Assembly: GCA_013360585.1 (NCBI GenBank)
Contig: JABWBH010000009.1
Coordinates: 42,639 to 106,638 of the forward strand
DNA length: 64,000 nt
Source of the DNA: Phycisphaerae bacterium
GTDB taxonomy: Bacteria > Planctomycetota > Phycisphaerae > UBA1845
Reading direction: 5' to 3'
Shown here: in pieces, positions 7,694 through 16,562 of the stretch
Layout of the letters: each line of letters begins with the position of its first letter
Numbering within the stretch: the stretch's first letter is position 1
Position numbers and translations under genes: made by a program
The notes under the pieces: generated by a model
What the model was told of the DNA's origin: nothing
The model's input: only the letters and a program-made list of their open reading frames with translations
The model's database searches: none

Positions 7694-9676
7694 TCACCCC
7701 GCCGGGAAGAACCGGACGACGGTGCTCCGGGTCGGGGGGCGCGTCAGGAGCGACACCAGCACCAGCGCCGCCGTCGCCGCCAGCACCATCGGGCACGCGG
7801 GCACGACCGCCCACGCGTGACCCAGCCCCGGCAGCGGGACCAGCGGCTCCATCGGCGCGCTGAAGCCCGCCTCCAGCCCCGCCTTGACGTAGTAGTACAC
7901 GCCCAGCCCGATCCCGGCGATGACGGAAGCGTAGGCCCCCCACTTCGTCATCCGCCGCCAGTACAACGCCCCGATCACCAGCGGGAACAACGCCGAAAAA
8001 CCGCTGAAGCACCAGATCGCCAGCCCGAAGATCGGCTTGGTCTCGCGCAGCACCAACGTCAGCACCCACGAGGCGAGCACGACCGCGATGACGAAAAGCC
8101 GTCCGAAGAGCAAACGTTGACGATCCGTCATCGCATCATGCTTGACGTAGTGATCCACGACGTCGTGCGTGAACATCGAGCCGAGACTGAGGAACTGCGC
8201 GTCCATCCCGCCGAGAATCGCCGCGAGGACGCCGGCCGCGAGCAGACCGCTGACGTAAGGGTTCTTCAGCGACGCGACCATCAATCCGAGCACCTGGTTG
8301 GCGTTGGCGTTCGGCATATCCGGCGTGAAAGGCACGATCGGCTTGCCCCCCGCGATCGCCGAGGTCGCCCAGATCCCGATCGCAATGCACGGCGCCCAGA
8401 TGAGCATGATGAGCAGCGGGTGCAGCGTGACCGTCAGTCGGAAGGATTTCGCCGACCGCGCGGTCAGCCAGAGCTGAAACAGGTGCGGGAACATCGCCAC
8501 CGAAAGCGGGATGAACCCGTAACTGAGGAACTCCAGCTCGGTCATCTCTTTCGGCTTGTGCGGTTTGAGGATGCCGACGCTCGATCGATCCGCGTCCGCC
8601 GCACCCGGACCGCGCCCCTCCCCCGGACCGCGGACCTCCGGTCCACCCTGCGAAGCCTCGCCGGAACCTTGAACCGACGGTCCGCCGCCCGAACCCGACG
8701 ACCCACCGCCCTGGACGGCGCCTTGCGCCCCCGGTGGTTCGACCTTTTGACTTTCGACGTTCGACGGTTCGGTGTTCCGGGGTTGCAGCTCGTCGCCCGC
8801 ACCGCCGGCGGCGCGAGTTGGCGGAACCGCTCCCTCACGACCGCGGTTCTGATAGGCCGTCCACTCCGCCAGGCGCTGCTCATAAATCTGCTGATGCTCC
8901 GCGGTCACCGCGCGCGTCAGCTTGCTGGGGTTGTATTTCTGCACCATCTCCGTCGCCCGGGCGAAACCGCCGAGGCGGTCGGCGACGAAGTAGAACGTCA
9001 CCACGCCGACGATGAGAAAAATGATCGTCTGCAACCCGTTCGCCCACGCCGTCGCCCGCGCTCCGCCCAGCCAGACGTACAACCACACCACCGCCGTGCA
9101 GACCAGCGTCGCCAGCCAGAAGGGGACCGCCCCGTGTCCGAGCATCGGCGCCCCGGCGGCGTCGAGCATCGGGAAGAGGTGAGGAAACGCCCCGCGCGTG
9201 GCGACGCCGATCATCGTCCCGGCGCCGAGAATCCCGAGGATGATGTAAGGCATCTGAAGCAGGGCGAGGATCGGGAAGAGCAGCACGCCGATATTGCGGG
9301 ATTCGAGGCGGTCGCGGAAGAACTGAATCTGCGTCTGATATCCGTAACGCTTGCCCAGCGACCAGAGCTTCGCGCCCACGAGGAAGAAGCACGCGGCATG
9401 AACGATCCCCGACCAGGACGCCATCTTCCCGTAGACGCCCACACCGCTCTTCCACGCCTCGCCGCTGCTGCCCTGAATCGCGAACGCCGTCATCGTCGTG
9501 CCGAAAACGGACAGCACCAGCAGCACCGGTCCGACGCCGCGCGAAGCGACGAAGTAATCCACGGCCGTGCCCTTGAACACCGTCGTGCTGGCGACGCCCA
9601 GGAGGATCAGCGCCGCAAGATAAGCAACGATGATCCAGAGCTGAAGCTGCCCGGGAGGAAGATCGGCGAGAAGCAT
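7694..9676 (-). CDS. Sodium/solute symporter (SSS family) with low-complexity insert
   Basis: 660 residues with the many hydrophobic helices of a SLC5-type sodium-coupled transporter in the inner membrane. Conserved pieces include GTTMTAFAIQGSSGE near the N-terminus and FIPLSVAMFPHLFQLWLTA in the middle. The substrate cannot be told; related pairs are often linked to organic acids or pantothenate. Residues of about 275-360 are a Gly/Pro/Glu/Ser-rich insert, unlike the rest of the protein and partly made of repeat-like DNA (8626-8647). The ATG follows directly after the TAG of the small DUF3311 gene, with GGAGGGAGA as ribosome site inside that gene, so the two are surely cotranscribed. Confidence 0.92.
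   Translation of the reverse strand: MLLADLPPGQLQLWIIVAYLAALILLGVASTTVFKGTAVDYFVASRGVGPVLLVLSVFGTTMTAFAIQGSSGEAWKSGVGVYGKMASWSGIVHAACFFLVGAKLWSLGKRYGYQTQIQFFRDRLESRNIGVLLFPILALLQMPYIILGILGAGTMIGVATRGAFPHLFPMLDAAGAPMLGHGAVPFWLATLVCTAVVWLYVWLGGARATAWANGLQTIIFLIVGVVTFYFVADRLGGFARATEMVQKYNPSKLTRAVTAEHQQIYEQRLAEWTAYQNRGREGAVPPTRAAGGAGDELQPRNTEPSNVESQKVEPPGAQGAVQGGGSSGSGGGPSVQGSGEASQGGPEVRGPGEGRGPGAADADRSSVGILKPHKPKEMTELEFLSYGFIPLSVAMFPHLFQLWLTARSAKSFRLTVTLHPLLIMLIWAPCIAIGIWATSAIAGGKPIVPFTPDMPNANANQVLGLMVASLKNPYVSGLLAAGVLAAILGGMDAQFLSLGSMFTHDVVDHYVKHDAMTDRQRLLFGRLFVIAVVLASWVLTLVLRETKPIFGLAIWCFSGFSALFPLVIGALYWRRMTKWGAYASVIAGIGLGVYYYVKAGLEAGFSAPMEPLVPLPGLGHAWAVVPACPMVLAATAALVLVSLLTRPPTRSTVVRFFPAG
8626..8647. 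repeat. REP-like palindrome inside the symporter coding region
   Basis: Fifteen bases, GCGGACCTCCGGTCC (8630-8644), match the core of the repeat family seen between genes at 13928, 54226, 54301 and 55324. Here it is translated as part of the symporter's low-complexity loop (GGPEVRGPGEGRGPG). Confidence 0.6.
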
Positions 9677-9922
9677 CTAAGGTCTCCCTCCGTGCGGGGT
9701 GTACGTCTCGGCATCGCTGTCCGCCACCTCGAGATCCCGCGGCCAGCAGTAGCGGCACGCAAGCCCCCACAAAAGGCACGCGGCGATCGACACGCCGATG
9801 TGATACGCCAGGCTCACCGGCAGGAACCCGAACACCAGCGTGCGATGGTCGTCCCGCCACCAGAAGTCCTGATGCAGAATCGCCAGCAGCATCAACGCGC
9901 CGAAGATCGTGATTCTGATCAT
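9677..9922 (-). CDS. DUF3311 small membrane protein, symporter partner
   Basis: 81 residues with two hydrophobic helices (about 5-18 and 30-58) and a charged tail. The ATG at 9922 follows GGAGGGTACGC. DUF3311 proteins are typically found immediately upstream of an SSS transporter and are thought to be a small accessory subunit; that arrangement is kept here, with the stop codon touching the transporter start. The residues HQDFWWRDDHRTLVFGFLP between the helices fit the family pattern of a short soluble loop rich in aromatic residues. Confidence 0.88.
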   Translation of the reverse strand: MIRITIFGALMLLAILHQDFWWRDDHRTLVFGFLPVSLAYHIGVSIAACLLWGLACRYCWPRDLEVADSDAETYTPHGGRP

Positions 9923-10123
9923 GCGTACCCTCCGTCTCGCGCCGCTTTCGGCCTATCCCCGCCTCGCGCTCCATCTCTCCCCGGTCTGCCCGCTTTCGGA
10001 AAACCCCGGGGTTCGCTCCCGTCTGCGCCGTCGTACAATCCCACGGTCAAGAGCGGATGCTAGCGGTTCAATGCTCGCTTCGCACGCGCGGAGACCCGCC
10101 GCCGTAGATAAGGAGAACCCGAC

Positions 10124-10549
10124 GTGGGCCTCTTCGATTTCCTTAAGCGCGGTCCCGCGCCGCCCGATCAGCCGGGGCCGGTCGGAACTTGTCCGTCCCC
10201 TGAGTACCCCGAACCTGTGCAGATTTTCGAGGAGGCGATCCCCCGACATCACAAGTTCCACGCCGAGCAAGGCGGGGCGAGCTTCGAAGTCGATCGCTCC
10301 GGCGAGGAGATCTTCGTTCAGGTGGCCGGCGTGGTGGTCAACACCTGCCTGGAGGAGGTGGATAGGACGGCGGTGCTCGGGCGGGCCGGACTCGCGCCTC
10401 TGAGCGAGAACGTGGAAGTGCTCGATAGAGATCTGTTCAGATTTCCTGAAGCGACTCCGCACGAGCTGGCGCAGGTCGTGGACGCGGTGTTCCGTCAGCA
10501 CTACCGCCTGGCGCCCGATCCTCCGGTCACCGCCAAAGTCGAGGCCTGA
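10124..10549 (+). CDS. Small soluble protein of unknown function
   Basis: 141 residues from a GTG start, chosen because AAGGAGA lies seven bases upstream. There is no signal peptide or membrane helix. The N-terminus MGLFDFLKR resembles short amphipathic starts of peripheral proteins, then comes a proline-rich stretch (residues 10-32) and an acidic alpha/beta domain. It stands alone: transcribed divergently from the DUF3311/symporter pair and convergent with rny. I do not recognise the family. Confidence 0.7.
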   Translation: MGLFDFLKRGPAPPDQPGPVGTCPSPEYPEPVQIFEEAIPRHHKFHAEQGGASFEVDRSGEEIFVQVAGVVVNTCLEEVDRTAVLGRAGLAPLSENVEVLDRDLFRFPEATPHELAQVVDAVFRQHYRLAPDPPVTAKVEA

Positions 10550-10588
10550 ATACCTGCATGAGAATCCGCCGCGCCCGCCCGGTCCGCT

Positions 10589-12157
10589 CTACCGGGCGAT
10601 TTCGATCGCCCGCAGCTCGCGAAGGACGGTAACGCGGATTTCTCCCGGATAGGTCATCTCGGCTTCGATGCGGCGGGCGATGTCGCGAGAGATGCGCGCC
10701 GCGTCGTCGTCGCTGACCTTCTTGGCGTCGACGATGACGCGGATTTCGCGGCCGGCCTGGATCGCGAACGCCTCTTTCACGCCGTCATGCGCGGTGGCGA
10801 TCGCCTCGAACTGCTGGAGGCGCTGGATGTAGCGTTCGAGCGACTCGCGCCGGCTTCCGGGGCGGGCGGCGCTGATCGCATCGGCGGCCATCACGATCGG
10901 CGTATACGGGCTGATCGACTCGACGTCCCCGTGATGCCCCTCGATCGCGTTAAGGACTTCCGGGCGCTCGTTCAGCTTGCGGCAGATGTCCGCGCCGATC
11001 TTCGGATGCCCGCCCTCCAGCTCATCATGATCGACGGCCTTGCCGATGTCGTGCAGCAGACCGCAGCGCCGCGCCAGCTTCCCGTCCAGCCCGAGTTCGT
11101 CGGCGATGACCTGGCACAGGTAGGCGACCTCGACGCTGTGGCGCAGAACGTTCTGCCCGTAACTGGTGCGGAACTTGAGCCGCCCGATCAACTCGATCTG
11201 CCTCGGGTGCAGGCCGGTGATCTTCGTTTCCATCGCAGCCTGCTTCCCCGTCTCGACAATCTCCCGATCCACCTCCTTGGACACCTGCGTGAAGAGCTCT
11301 TCGATGCGTCCCGGCTGAATGCGCCCGTCCTGGATCAGACGCTCGAGCGTGACCCGGGCCTTGTACAGGCGGACAGGGTCGAACGCGCTGACCTCGACGA
11401 CCCCCGGCGTGTCATCCACGATCACGTCCACGCCCGTGACTTTCTCGAACGCGCGGATGTTCCGCCCTTCCCGACCGATCACTCGCCCCTTCATGTCGTC
11501 CGAGGGGATCGCCACCGTGGCGACGGTCGCCTCGGACGTGTGCTCCGCGGCGTAGCGCTGGATCGCGGTGAGGATGACGTCGCGGGATTTCTCCTTCGCC
11601 TCCTCCTTGGCCTGCTCGATGGCGTTGCGGACGATCGTCGCCTGCTCGAGGGCAAGGTCGTGCTCGAGCTGGCGGAAAAGCAACTGCCTCGCCTCGTCCG
11701 GACTGATGCCCGAGATCTGGTGGAGCTTGCGGCGAGACTCGTCGGCGAGCCGCTCCAGCTCGGCCTCCCGCTCCTTCATCGAAGCCTCTTTCGCCGCGAT
11801 GGTCGCCTCGAGCTGCTCGATCTTCCGCTCCTTCATCGAGAGCGTGTCCATCTTGCGCTCGAAGTTGTCCTCCCGCTTGGCGAGGCGCTTCTCCGTCTCC
11901 TTCAGTTCGCGTCGCGTCTCGTTGGACTCCGCCTCGAACTGCTCCCGGCGCTTGAGGTACTCGCCTTGCGCGTCGACTTCGGCGGTCTTGCGCGTCTGCT
12001 CGGCCTCCGCACGGGCCTCTTCGAGAAGACGCTGAGACTCCGCCCGCGCCTGATTCAGTCCCCGCTGACCCCGGACGCGGAAGTAGACGATCAGCCCCGT
12101 CGCGCCCGCGACGGCCCCGATCAACCCGCCCAGCACCCACTCCACGCTCGCCAGCAT
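10589..12157 (-). CDS. rny: Ribonuclease Y
   Basis: 522 residues with the full RNase Y plan: an N-terminal membrane helix (about 8-28), a long coiled coil (about 33-200), a KH RNA-binding domain with the GRVIGREGRN loop at 224-233, and an HD metal-dependent phosphohydrolase domain with His340 and His369-Asp370. It is a membrane-bound endoribonuclease that starts mRNA decay. All key residues are present, so it should be active. It appears monocistronic; about 800 bases of unassigned sequence lie upstream. Confidence 0.97.
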   Translation of the reverse strand: MLASVEWVLGGLIGAVAGATGLIVYFRVRGQRGLNQARAESQRLLEEARAEAEQTRKTAEVDAQGEYLKRREQFEAESNETRRELKETEKRLAKREDNFERKMDTLSMKERKIEQLEATIAAKEASMKEREAELERLADESRRKLHQISGISPDEARQLLFRQLEHDLALEQATIVRNAIEQAKEEAKEKSRDVILTAIQRYAAEHTSEATVATVAIPSDDMKGRVIGREGRNIRAFEKVTGVDVIVDDTPGVVEVSAFDPVRLYKARVTLERLIQDGRIQPGRIEELFTQVSKEVDREIVETGKQAAMETKITGLHPRQIELIGRLKFRTSYGQNVLRHSVEVAYLCQVIADELGLDGKLARRCGLLHDIGKAVDHDELEGGHPKIGADICRKLNERPEVLNAIEGHHGDVESISPYTPIVMAADAISAARPGSRRESLERYIQRLQQFEAIATAHDGVKEAFAIQAGREIRVIVDAKKVSDDDAARISRDIARRIEAEMTYPGEIRVTVLRELRAIEIAR

Positions 12158-12953
12158 CCCCGCATCCCCCCGGCGCGGCGCCTCGCCGCACGCAAGTTCA
12201 CGACGCTGTTGCAGACCGAACCGCGCCCGTCAGAAAGCGGGGCTTTTTCCGGTCGATCGCACGGTCTTCAACAACCGACAAACGCAGCCGGGAGCAACTC
12301 GAGAGATCAACGGAGCCGAAACCCGCCCGCCGTCTCAAGCCGACGGGCCGGAATCCAACGTGGGCGCGTGCGAGGGAACCTCAGGGCGATGCAAAACGTG
12401 AAACCCCGGCGGATCGGGCGCGCATCCGCACCCCCGTCCACGACAAACGCGACACGAACGCCCCGAAGGCGGCACGCATCGCCCCGTCGTGCGGACCCCA
12501 CCCCGGCAAACCCGCGACCGACACAGGAACCACGTCCCCGCATCGACCGCGCACCGCCGCGGTCAGACCCGCGATCAACGCCAGCACCACAGACAACAGG
12601 AAATTCACGTTCAGCGTCTCAAAGTCGTCAGTCCGAACCACCCAGGCCGCTTTCTGCCTCGGCGACTTTCATCCCGACAACACAAATACCGACTCGCAAC
12701 GCACCCACGGATGTCGACGGTCTCCGCAACGACACGCCCTAGCGCGATCGCCCGACCCGCCGCACAAGGACCGACCCCAACGCCCGTCCTGATCTTTCAA
12801 ACCTCCACGGACTGCGCGATCAACATCACCCTGTCATCGTAAGGCATTTGCCCCGCCTGTCAACCCGGTCGCCGCAGATATTGCCTCGCCGCCTTACCCC
12901 GCAGACCGCGCCACGATATCCGCCGGTCCGTCCCAACCCCCCTTCCGGAAGCG
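12158..12953. other. Long gap upstream of rny with no firm gene
   Basis: 796 bases between rny and the next gene. Apart from one weak minus-strand reading frame (12381-12641, listed separately) no gene, RNA gene or strong hairpin could be supported. The promoter of rny is expected near 12160-12300 but no clear -35/-10 pair was seen. Confidence 0.4.
12381..12641 (-). CDS. Possible small membrane-anchored protein
   Basis: An 86-codon frame from a GTG. It encodes a charged N-terminus followed by one hydrophobic helix (NFLLSVVLALIAGLTAAV) and a Gly/Arg-rich tail. Third codon positions are mostly G or C, as in real genes nearby, but in DNA this GC-rich chance frames are common and no ribosome site stands out. 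It is the only candidate gene in the gap upstream of rny. Confidence 0.25.
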   Translation of the reverse strand: MVRTDDFETLNVNFLLSVVLALIAGLTAAVRGRCGDVVPVSVAGLPGWGPHDGAMRAAFGAFVSRLSWTGVRMRARSAGVSRFASP

Positions 12954-13847
12954 TCAGAACACGTACATCTTCATGCAGAACACGCTGCCTCCGGACTTCA
13001 TGAACTCCGACGTGTCGACCTCAACCACCTTCAGCCCGCGACTCCGCAACGCCTCAACCGTCCGCGGATTGCCGCGATGAATTACAACATGCGTCCCCGC
13101 GATCGCCGTCGCGTTGCACGCAAACCCCCGGAGCGCTTCCGCCTCGTCGCACTCGATCACGTCCTTGAACACCGCCCGGATCAGGCCTATCCCGGCCTCA
13201 TCGAACGCACCCGGATAAACCAGCGCGGTTTCCTCGTTGATGGCGCAGAAGCTGGTGTCCAGGTGGTAAAAATGCTCCGAGTGCAGCGCGAGCCGCAGCA
13301 CCGGCGCCCCGAACATGTCGCTCACCGCGTCATACACCTCAGGATCCGTGCGATATCCGTAACCCCCCCAGATCAACGATCGTCCCGGGTGCCAGATCGC
13401 GTCGCCGCTGCCCTCGAAGTACTCCTCGCCCGGCAGATGCATCACCTCATACCCCCGACGCTCGAACCACGCCGCAAACGCCGGAACCTCCCGTCGACGC
13501 GACGCATGCCGCATCTGGCTCGCCACGCACACCCGCTGACCTCCGGCATCCAGCCCCGCCAGCGTCTGATTCGCGCAGAACACCATGTCTTCGCAATCTT
13601 CCAGCGGTTCGATCGCTTCGACGGTCGCCCCGCACGCGATGAAGGCTTCCCGCAGCGCGTGCCACTGTCGCTCCGCCAGCTCAAAATCCACCGTTCCGGC
13701 GTGTCCGGCCATGTGAGGGTTCTTCACGTCCACCACGTCGAAGTACGTCGGCGGACACATCAGCAACGTCCGCGGCAGAGGCTGCGGATCGCATGAGGCT
13801 GCAAAGCCCGCCGGAATCTGCGCCGCCGAGTCGAATACTTCGGACAT
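12954..13847 (-). CDS. Dimethylargininase / amidinotransferase-fold hydrolase
   Basis: 297 residues. The ATG at 13847 is preceded by AAGGAGAAACC. It belongs to the guanidine-modifying superfamily (five-bladed alpha/beta propeller). The family signature residues are seen in order: FEGSGD (Glu145, Asp149), HLD (His195) and the C-terminal SGGSVFCM with nucleophile Cys291. Such enzymes hydrolyse dimethylarginine to citrulline, or act on arginine or related guanidines. Length and the C-terminal Cys fit a DDAH or arginine/ornithine-type hydrolase better than an amidinotransferase, but the substrate is not fixed by sequence. No arginine-pathway neighbours are present. Confidence 0.85.
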   Translation of the reverse strand: MSEVFDSAAQIPAGFAASCDPQPLPRTLLMCPPTYFDVVDVKNPHMAGHAGTVDFELAERQWHALREAFIACGATVEAIEPLEDCEDMVFCANQTLAGLDAGGQRVCVASQMRHASRRREVPAFAAWFERRGYEVMHLPGEEYFEGSGDAIWHPGRSLIWGGYGYRTDPEVYDAVSDMFGAPVLRLALHSEHFYHLDTSFCAINEETALVYPGAFDEAGIGLIRAVFKDVIECDEAEALRGFACNATAIAGTHVVIHRGNPRTVEALRSRGLKVVEVDTSEFMKSGGSVFCMKMYVF

Positions 13848-13927
13848 GGTTTCTCCTTGTCAGTCGCCCGCGCTTGTCACGCACCCGCGCTTGGCACACG
13901 CCCGCGAAAGCTCACGACACAAACCCG

Positions 13928-13949
13928 GATCACGGACCTCCGGTCCGCA
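13928..13949. repeat. REP-like palindrome
   Basis: Copy of the intergenic repeat with core CGGACCTCCGGTCCG in the 180-base gap between the hydrolase and the CxxCxxCC protein gene. It is the reverse orientation of the copies near 54-55 kb. Confidence 0.75.
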
Positions 13950-14027
13950 CCCCCGAACCCCCGATCCGCACACCGGAGCGGAACCCCGCACACGGACGCG
14001 AACGCGGGCCGCTTGCTGCGCGCCACT

Positions 14028-15302
14028 CTACGTCACCAGCGCGTACGCCTCCACCAGTCCCGGCAGCGCCCCCGTCCGCGCCAGGTATCTCAGCCGCATC
14101 TTCTCCGTGCGTGTCCCCAGCACAGGCGAACGCGTCGCGGAGCGATCCAGCATCCGCAGCGCCTCGAAAGCGTCGTCATACGTGATCGCCGCGCGACCCT
14201 GCGCCGCCGCCCGATGCCGCGCCAGGTACCCCCACGCCGCCGCCGACGCCCACAGCGCCAGCAGCCCGTCCACCACCGGCCAGTCATAATATCCCGCCCC
14301 GAACACCGACCGGCTCGCCACCCGCCCCGTCAGGTATCGTCGTGCCAGATCTTCAATCCGCTCGGTTTCATTCGGGTCATCCGCCGCCCGCACGGCGTCA
14401 ACTTGATCGAAGGCCACGCCCGAGGGCAATCCGTGCGTCGCGGGCACGTCTCCGCGACCGCGCCGGAATCTCCCGGCATCCCGCAGGTGCCGGAAGCGCA
14501 GCCCGAACCGCCGGACGAACCCCGCGCGAAGCTCATGAATCGTGGCATGCGCGGCGAACGCATATACCAGTTGACGCAGCATCGCCCTTGCCCGCGGTGA
14601 GACAGACGCCTTCGTCCGGCTCCCTCCCGGCGTCGCCGAAAACAACAGTTCGCTCAACTCGTCAAAACGTTCCACGCCGACACGATCAAGCCGCGCCTCC
14701 GCGAGCGTCGTCGCCACTTCCGCCGCCCGCCGCAGCACCCACGTCAGCGGCTCATCCCGCGCATCCAGCATGCGCAGCAAACGCTCGGTCAGGCGCTGAG
14801 TCTGAATCTCGCTGAGGCGGTCCGACCCGGTCAGGCGCGGGACATCCTCTCGCCACGCCAGGTGCGGCAGCGCACCGACCAGCTCGCCCAGAAAAGGACG
14901 ATGCTTCGCCAGCGCCTCACCCCGCGACCCGGCCGCGCTCGGACAGTCGAAACGCAACGCCACCCGCCAGCCCTGCGGCACAGGCCGGACCGTGAAAGGA
15001 TAGATGCGGCACGCCAGCGGCTTGGCCTGCTCACCGAACCGCGCGTGGATCCGGCAGAGGTTTGTCTCCCGGTCCAGAAAAACACAGGCGCCGTCGGCGT
15101 GCTTGTTGAGCACCGTCGATCGCCCGAGGCGCACATAAGGCTCGATGCCGAGTTCCCCCCGCCAGTCCTGACGATCGATCCGCGCCCGCTCCTCGGCGCT
15201 GAGATGTCCGACGAGGTCGTAGCAGCATCGCCCGCACGTGTGACAGGACCATCGCTGCCCGGGGATCTGTGGCATCAGGATCGGCAGCGGTGTCGTCGAC
15301 AT
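14028..15302 (-). CDS. YkgJ-like CxxCxxCC cluster-binding protein
   Basis: 424 residues from the ATG at 15302, with GGGAG about nine bases upstream; a TTG at 15338 would add twelve residues and is less likely. Near the N-terminus it has Cys20-x2-Cys23-x2-Cys26-Cys27, then further Cys in CVFLD, NLCRIH and LACRIYPF, the pattern of the YkgJ/PF03692 family, proposed to bind zinc or an iron-sulfur cluster. The following 300 residues are helical and unassigned. The role is unknown; relatives are linked to flagellin modification or metal chelation in annotation, but nothing here supports either. It forms a single-gene unit. Confidence 0.85.
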   Translation of the reverse strand: MSTTPLPILMPQIPGQRWSCHTCGRCCYDLVGHLSAEERARIDRQDWRGELGIEPYVRLGRSTVLNKHADGACVFLDRETNLCRIHARFGEQAKPLACRIYPFTVRPVPQGWRVALRFDCPSAAGSRGEALAKHRPFLGELVGALPHLAWREDVPRLTGSDRLSEIQTQRLTERLLRMLDARDEPLTWVLRRAAEVATTLAEARLDRVGVERFDELSELLFSATPGGSRTKASVSPRARAMLRQLVYAFAAHATIHELRAGFVRRFGLRFRHLRDAGRFRRGRGDVPATHGLPSGVAFDQVDAVRAADDPNETERIEDLARRYLTGRVASRSVFGAGYYDWPVVDGLLALWASAAAWGYLARHRAAAQGRAAITYDDAFEALRMLDRSATRSPVLGTRTEKMRLRYLARTGALPGLVEAYALVT

Positions 15303-15726
15303 CCGGCGGATTCTCCCACCTGAATTCCTCCCCGCCAACCGCGCGGCGGACCGTCTTACCCGACTCGCGCGCGTTCGTAAGCGCCCCTGCTCCCTTTACA
15401 GCTCGTTGAGAAAGGGTGGCGCGTCCCTCCAGAACGCGCATTTCACCGAGAGAAACCGGCGTCACAAAGACCGATCGTGAGTTCCTCAACGAGCGGTTAA
15501 CCGAACCTCGCCCGCCAGCCCTTGAAATCGCGCAGCGCTGTCAAGGGTAAGGAATCGCTCCGGTCCCTTCAGGACGCCGCCGCATCCCTGCATCTGTGTG
15601 CGGTCCAGCGAATTGAGGCCCGACCTGCCCGTGTTCCCCCTGCTTGATACCGCCCCCGCCGCGGCTAGAATCCACGCCGTTCAGCGGACGGGGGCACTGG
15701 ATTCCCCCGCTTTTCCGCCTGACCGG
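15303..15726. other. Intergenic region holding a MITE-like element
   Basis: 424 bases with no supported gene. The main structure is the inverted-repeat element at 15396-15500. The remainder includes the upstream sequence of the tRNA-Val gene. Confidence 0.6.
15396..15500 (-). repeat. MITE-like inverted-repeat element, copy 1
   Basis: About 105 bases bounded by inverted CTCGTTGAG (15402-15410) and CTCAACGAG (15485-15493), extended imperfectly outward to TTTA/TTAA. Read on the minus strand, the interior matches the element at 63227-63334 over nearly its whole length, including AGGAACTCACGATCGG versus AAGAACTCACGATCGG. It has no coding capacity. Confidence 0.8.
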
Positions 15727-15800
15727 GGGCGATTAGCTCAGTTGGTTAGAGCGTTCGGATCACACCCGAGAGGTCGCAGGTTCGAGTCCTGCATCGCCCA
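15727..15800 (+). tRNA. tRNA-Val (CAC)
   Basis: 74 bases fold into a complete cloverleaf: acceptor GGGCGAT with ATCGCCC, D stem GCTC/GAGC, anticodon stem TTCGG/CCGAG with loop ATCACAC, and T arm GCAGG-TTCGAGT-CCTGC. The anticodon is CAC, reading GUG valine codons. The discriminator is A and the CCA end is not encoded. Confidence 0.97.
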
Positions 15801-15950
15801 CTATCGACGGCGCCCAGCGAGCCGCGGACTTCGGTTCCCGAGGGAGCGGCGCCTGCCAGGCGAGGACTTCGACCGGCGCGGCGGCGAACCCGTGCGATCC
15901 CGAATCCCTCGCCTCGCTGCATGAGCCCGGCGTTTCCGAAGGATGCACCT

Positions 15951-16562
15951 ATGACAACCGAAAGACCGACTTTCGACCCCCGCATCGACGCCTACATCGC
16001 CAAGTCTGCCGATTTTGCCCCGCCGATCCTCACCTACCTTCGCCAGGTCGTGCATGAAGGCTGCCCGAACGTCACGGAAACCCTCAAATGGCGCACGCCC
16101 GCCTTCGAATACAAAGGCCTCCTTTGCGGCATGGCCGCGTTCAAGCGGCATTGCACCTTCGGCTTCTGGAAGCACGCCTTGGTGCTGGGAGATGAAGCGG
16201 CGGCGGGCGAAGCGATGGGCCAGTTCGGCCGCATCACGAAGCTCTCCGACCTCCCATCCAGGCGCGTGCTGCTCTCCTACGTGCGCAAAGCCGCGAAGCT
16301 CAACGACGACGGCGTCAAAATCCCGCGCCCGCCGCGCGGCGCCCGCAGGAAGCTCCGCACCCCGCCCGACCTCGCCGCCGCCCTCAGGAAGAACAAAACC
16401 GCCGCCGCCCGCTTCGCCGACTTCAGTCCCTCCCACCGCAACGAGTACATCGAGTGGATCACCGAGGCGAAAGCCCCGGAAACCCGCCGCCGCCGCCTGA
16501 CCACCGCCATCGAGTGGATCGCCGAGGGAAAAGGGCGGAACTGGAAGTATCAGCGGAAGTGA
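15951..16562 (+). CDS. YdeI/OmpD-associated family protein with DUF1801 domain
   Basis: 203 residues. The ATG at 15951 has AAGGA seven bases upstream; an earlier ATG at 15921 lacks a ribosome site. Residues of about 20-115 are a DUF1801 (iron-chaperone-like, YdhG) fold, with LRQVVHEGCPNVTETLKWRTPAFEYKG split over two strands. Residues of about 135-200 are the YdeI/OmdA C-terminal helical region (ARFADFSPSHRNEYIEWITEA). The function of the family is not established. It begins 150 bases after the tRNA-Val gene and is likely transcribed on its own. Confidence 0.88.
   Translation: MTTERPTFDPRIDAYIAKSADFAPPILTYLRQVVHEGCPNVTETLKWRTPAFEYKGLLCGMAAFKRHCTFGFWKHALVLGDEAAAGEAMGQFGRITKLSDLPSRRVLLSYVRKAAKLNDDGVKIPRPPRGARRKLRTPPDLAAALRKNKTAAARFADFSPSHRNEYIEWITEAKAPETRRRRLTTAIEWIAEGKGRNWKYQRK

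Noticed and set aside
10787..12742. Long plus-strand frame opposite rny
   Set aside because: rny is complete with TM, KH and HD domains; the plus-strand frame merely mirrors it and the GC-rich upstream gap.
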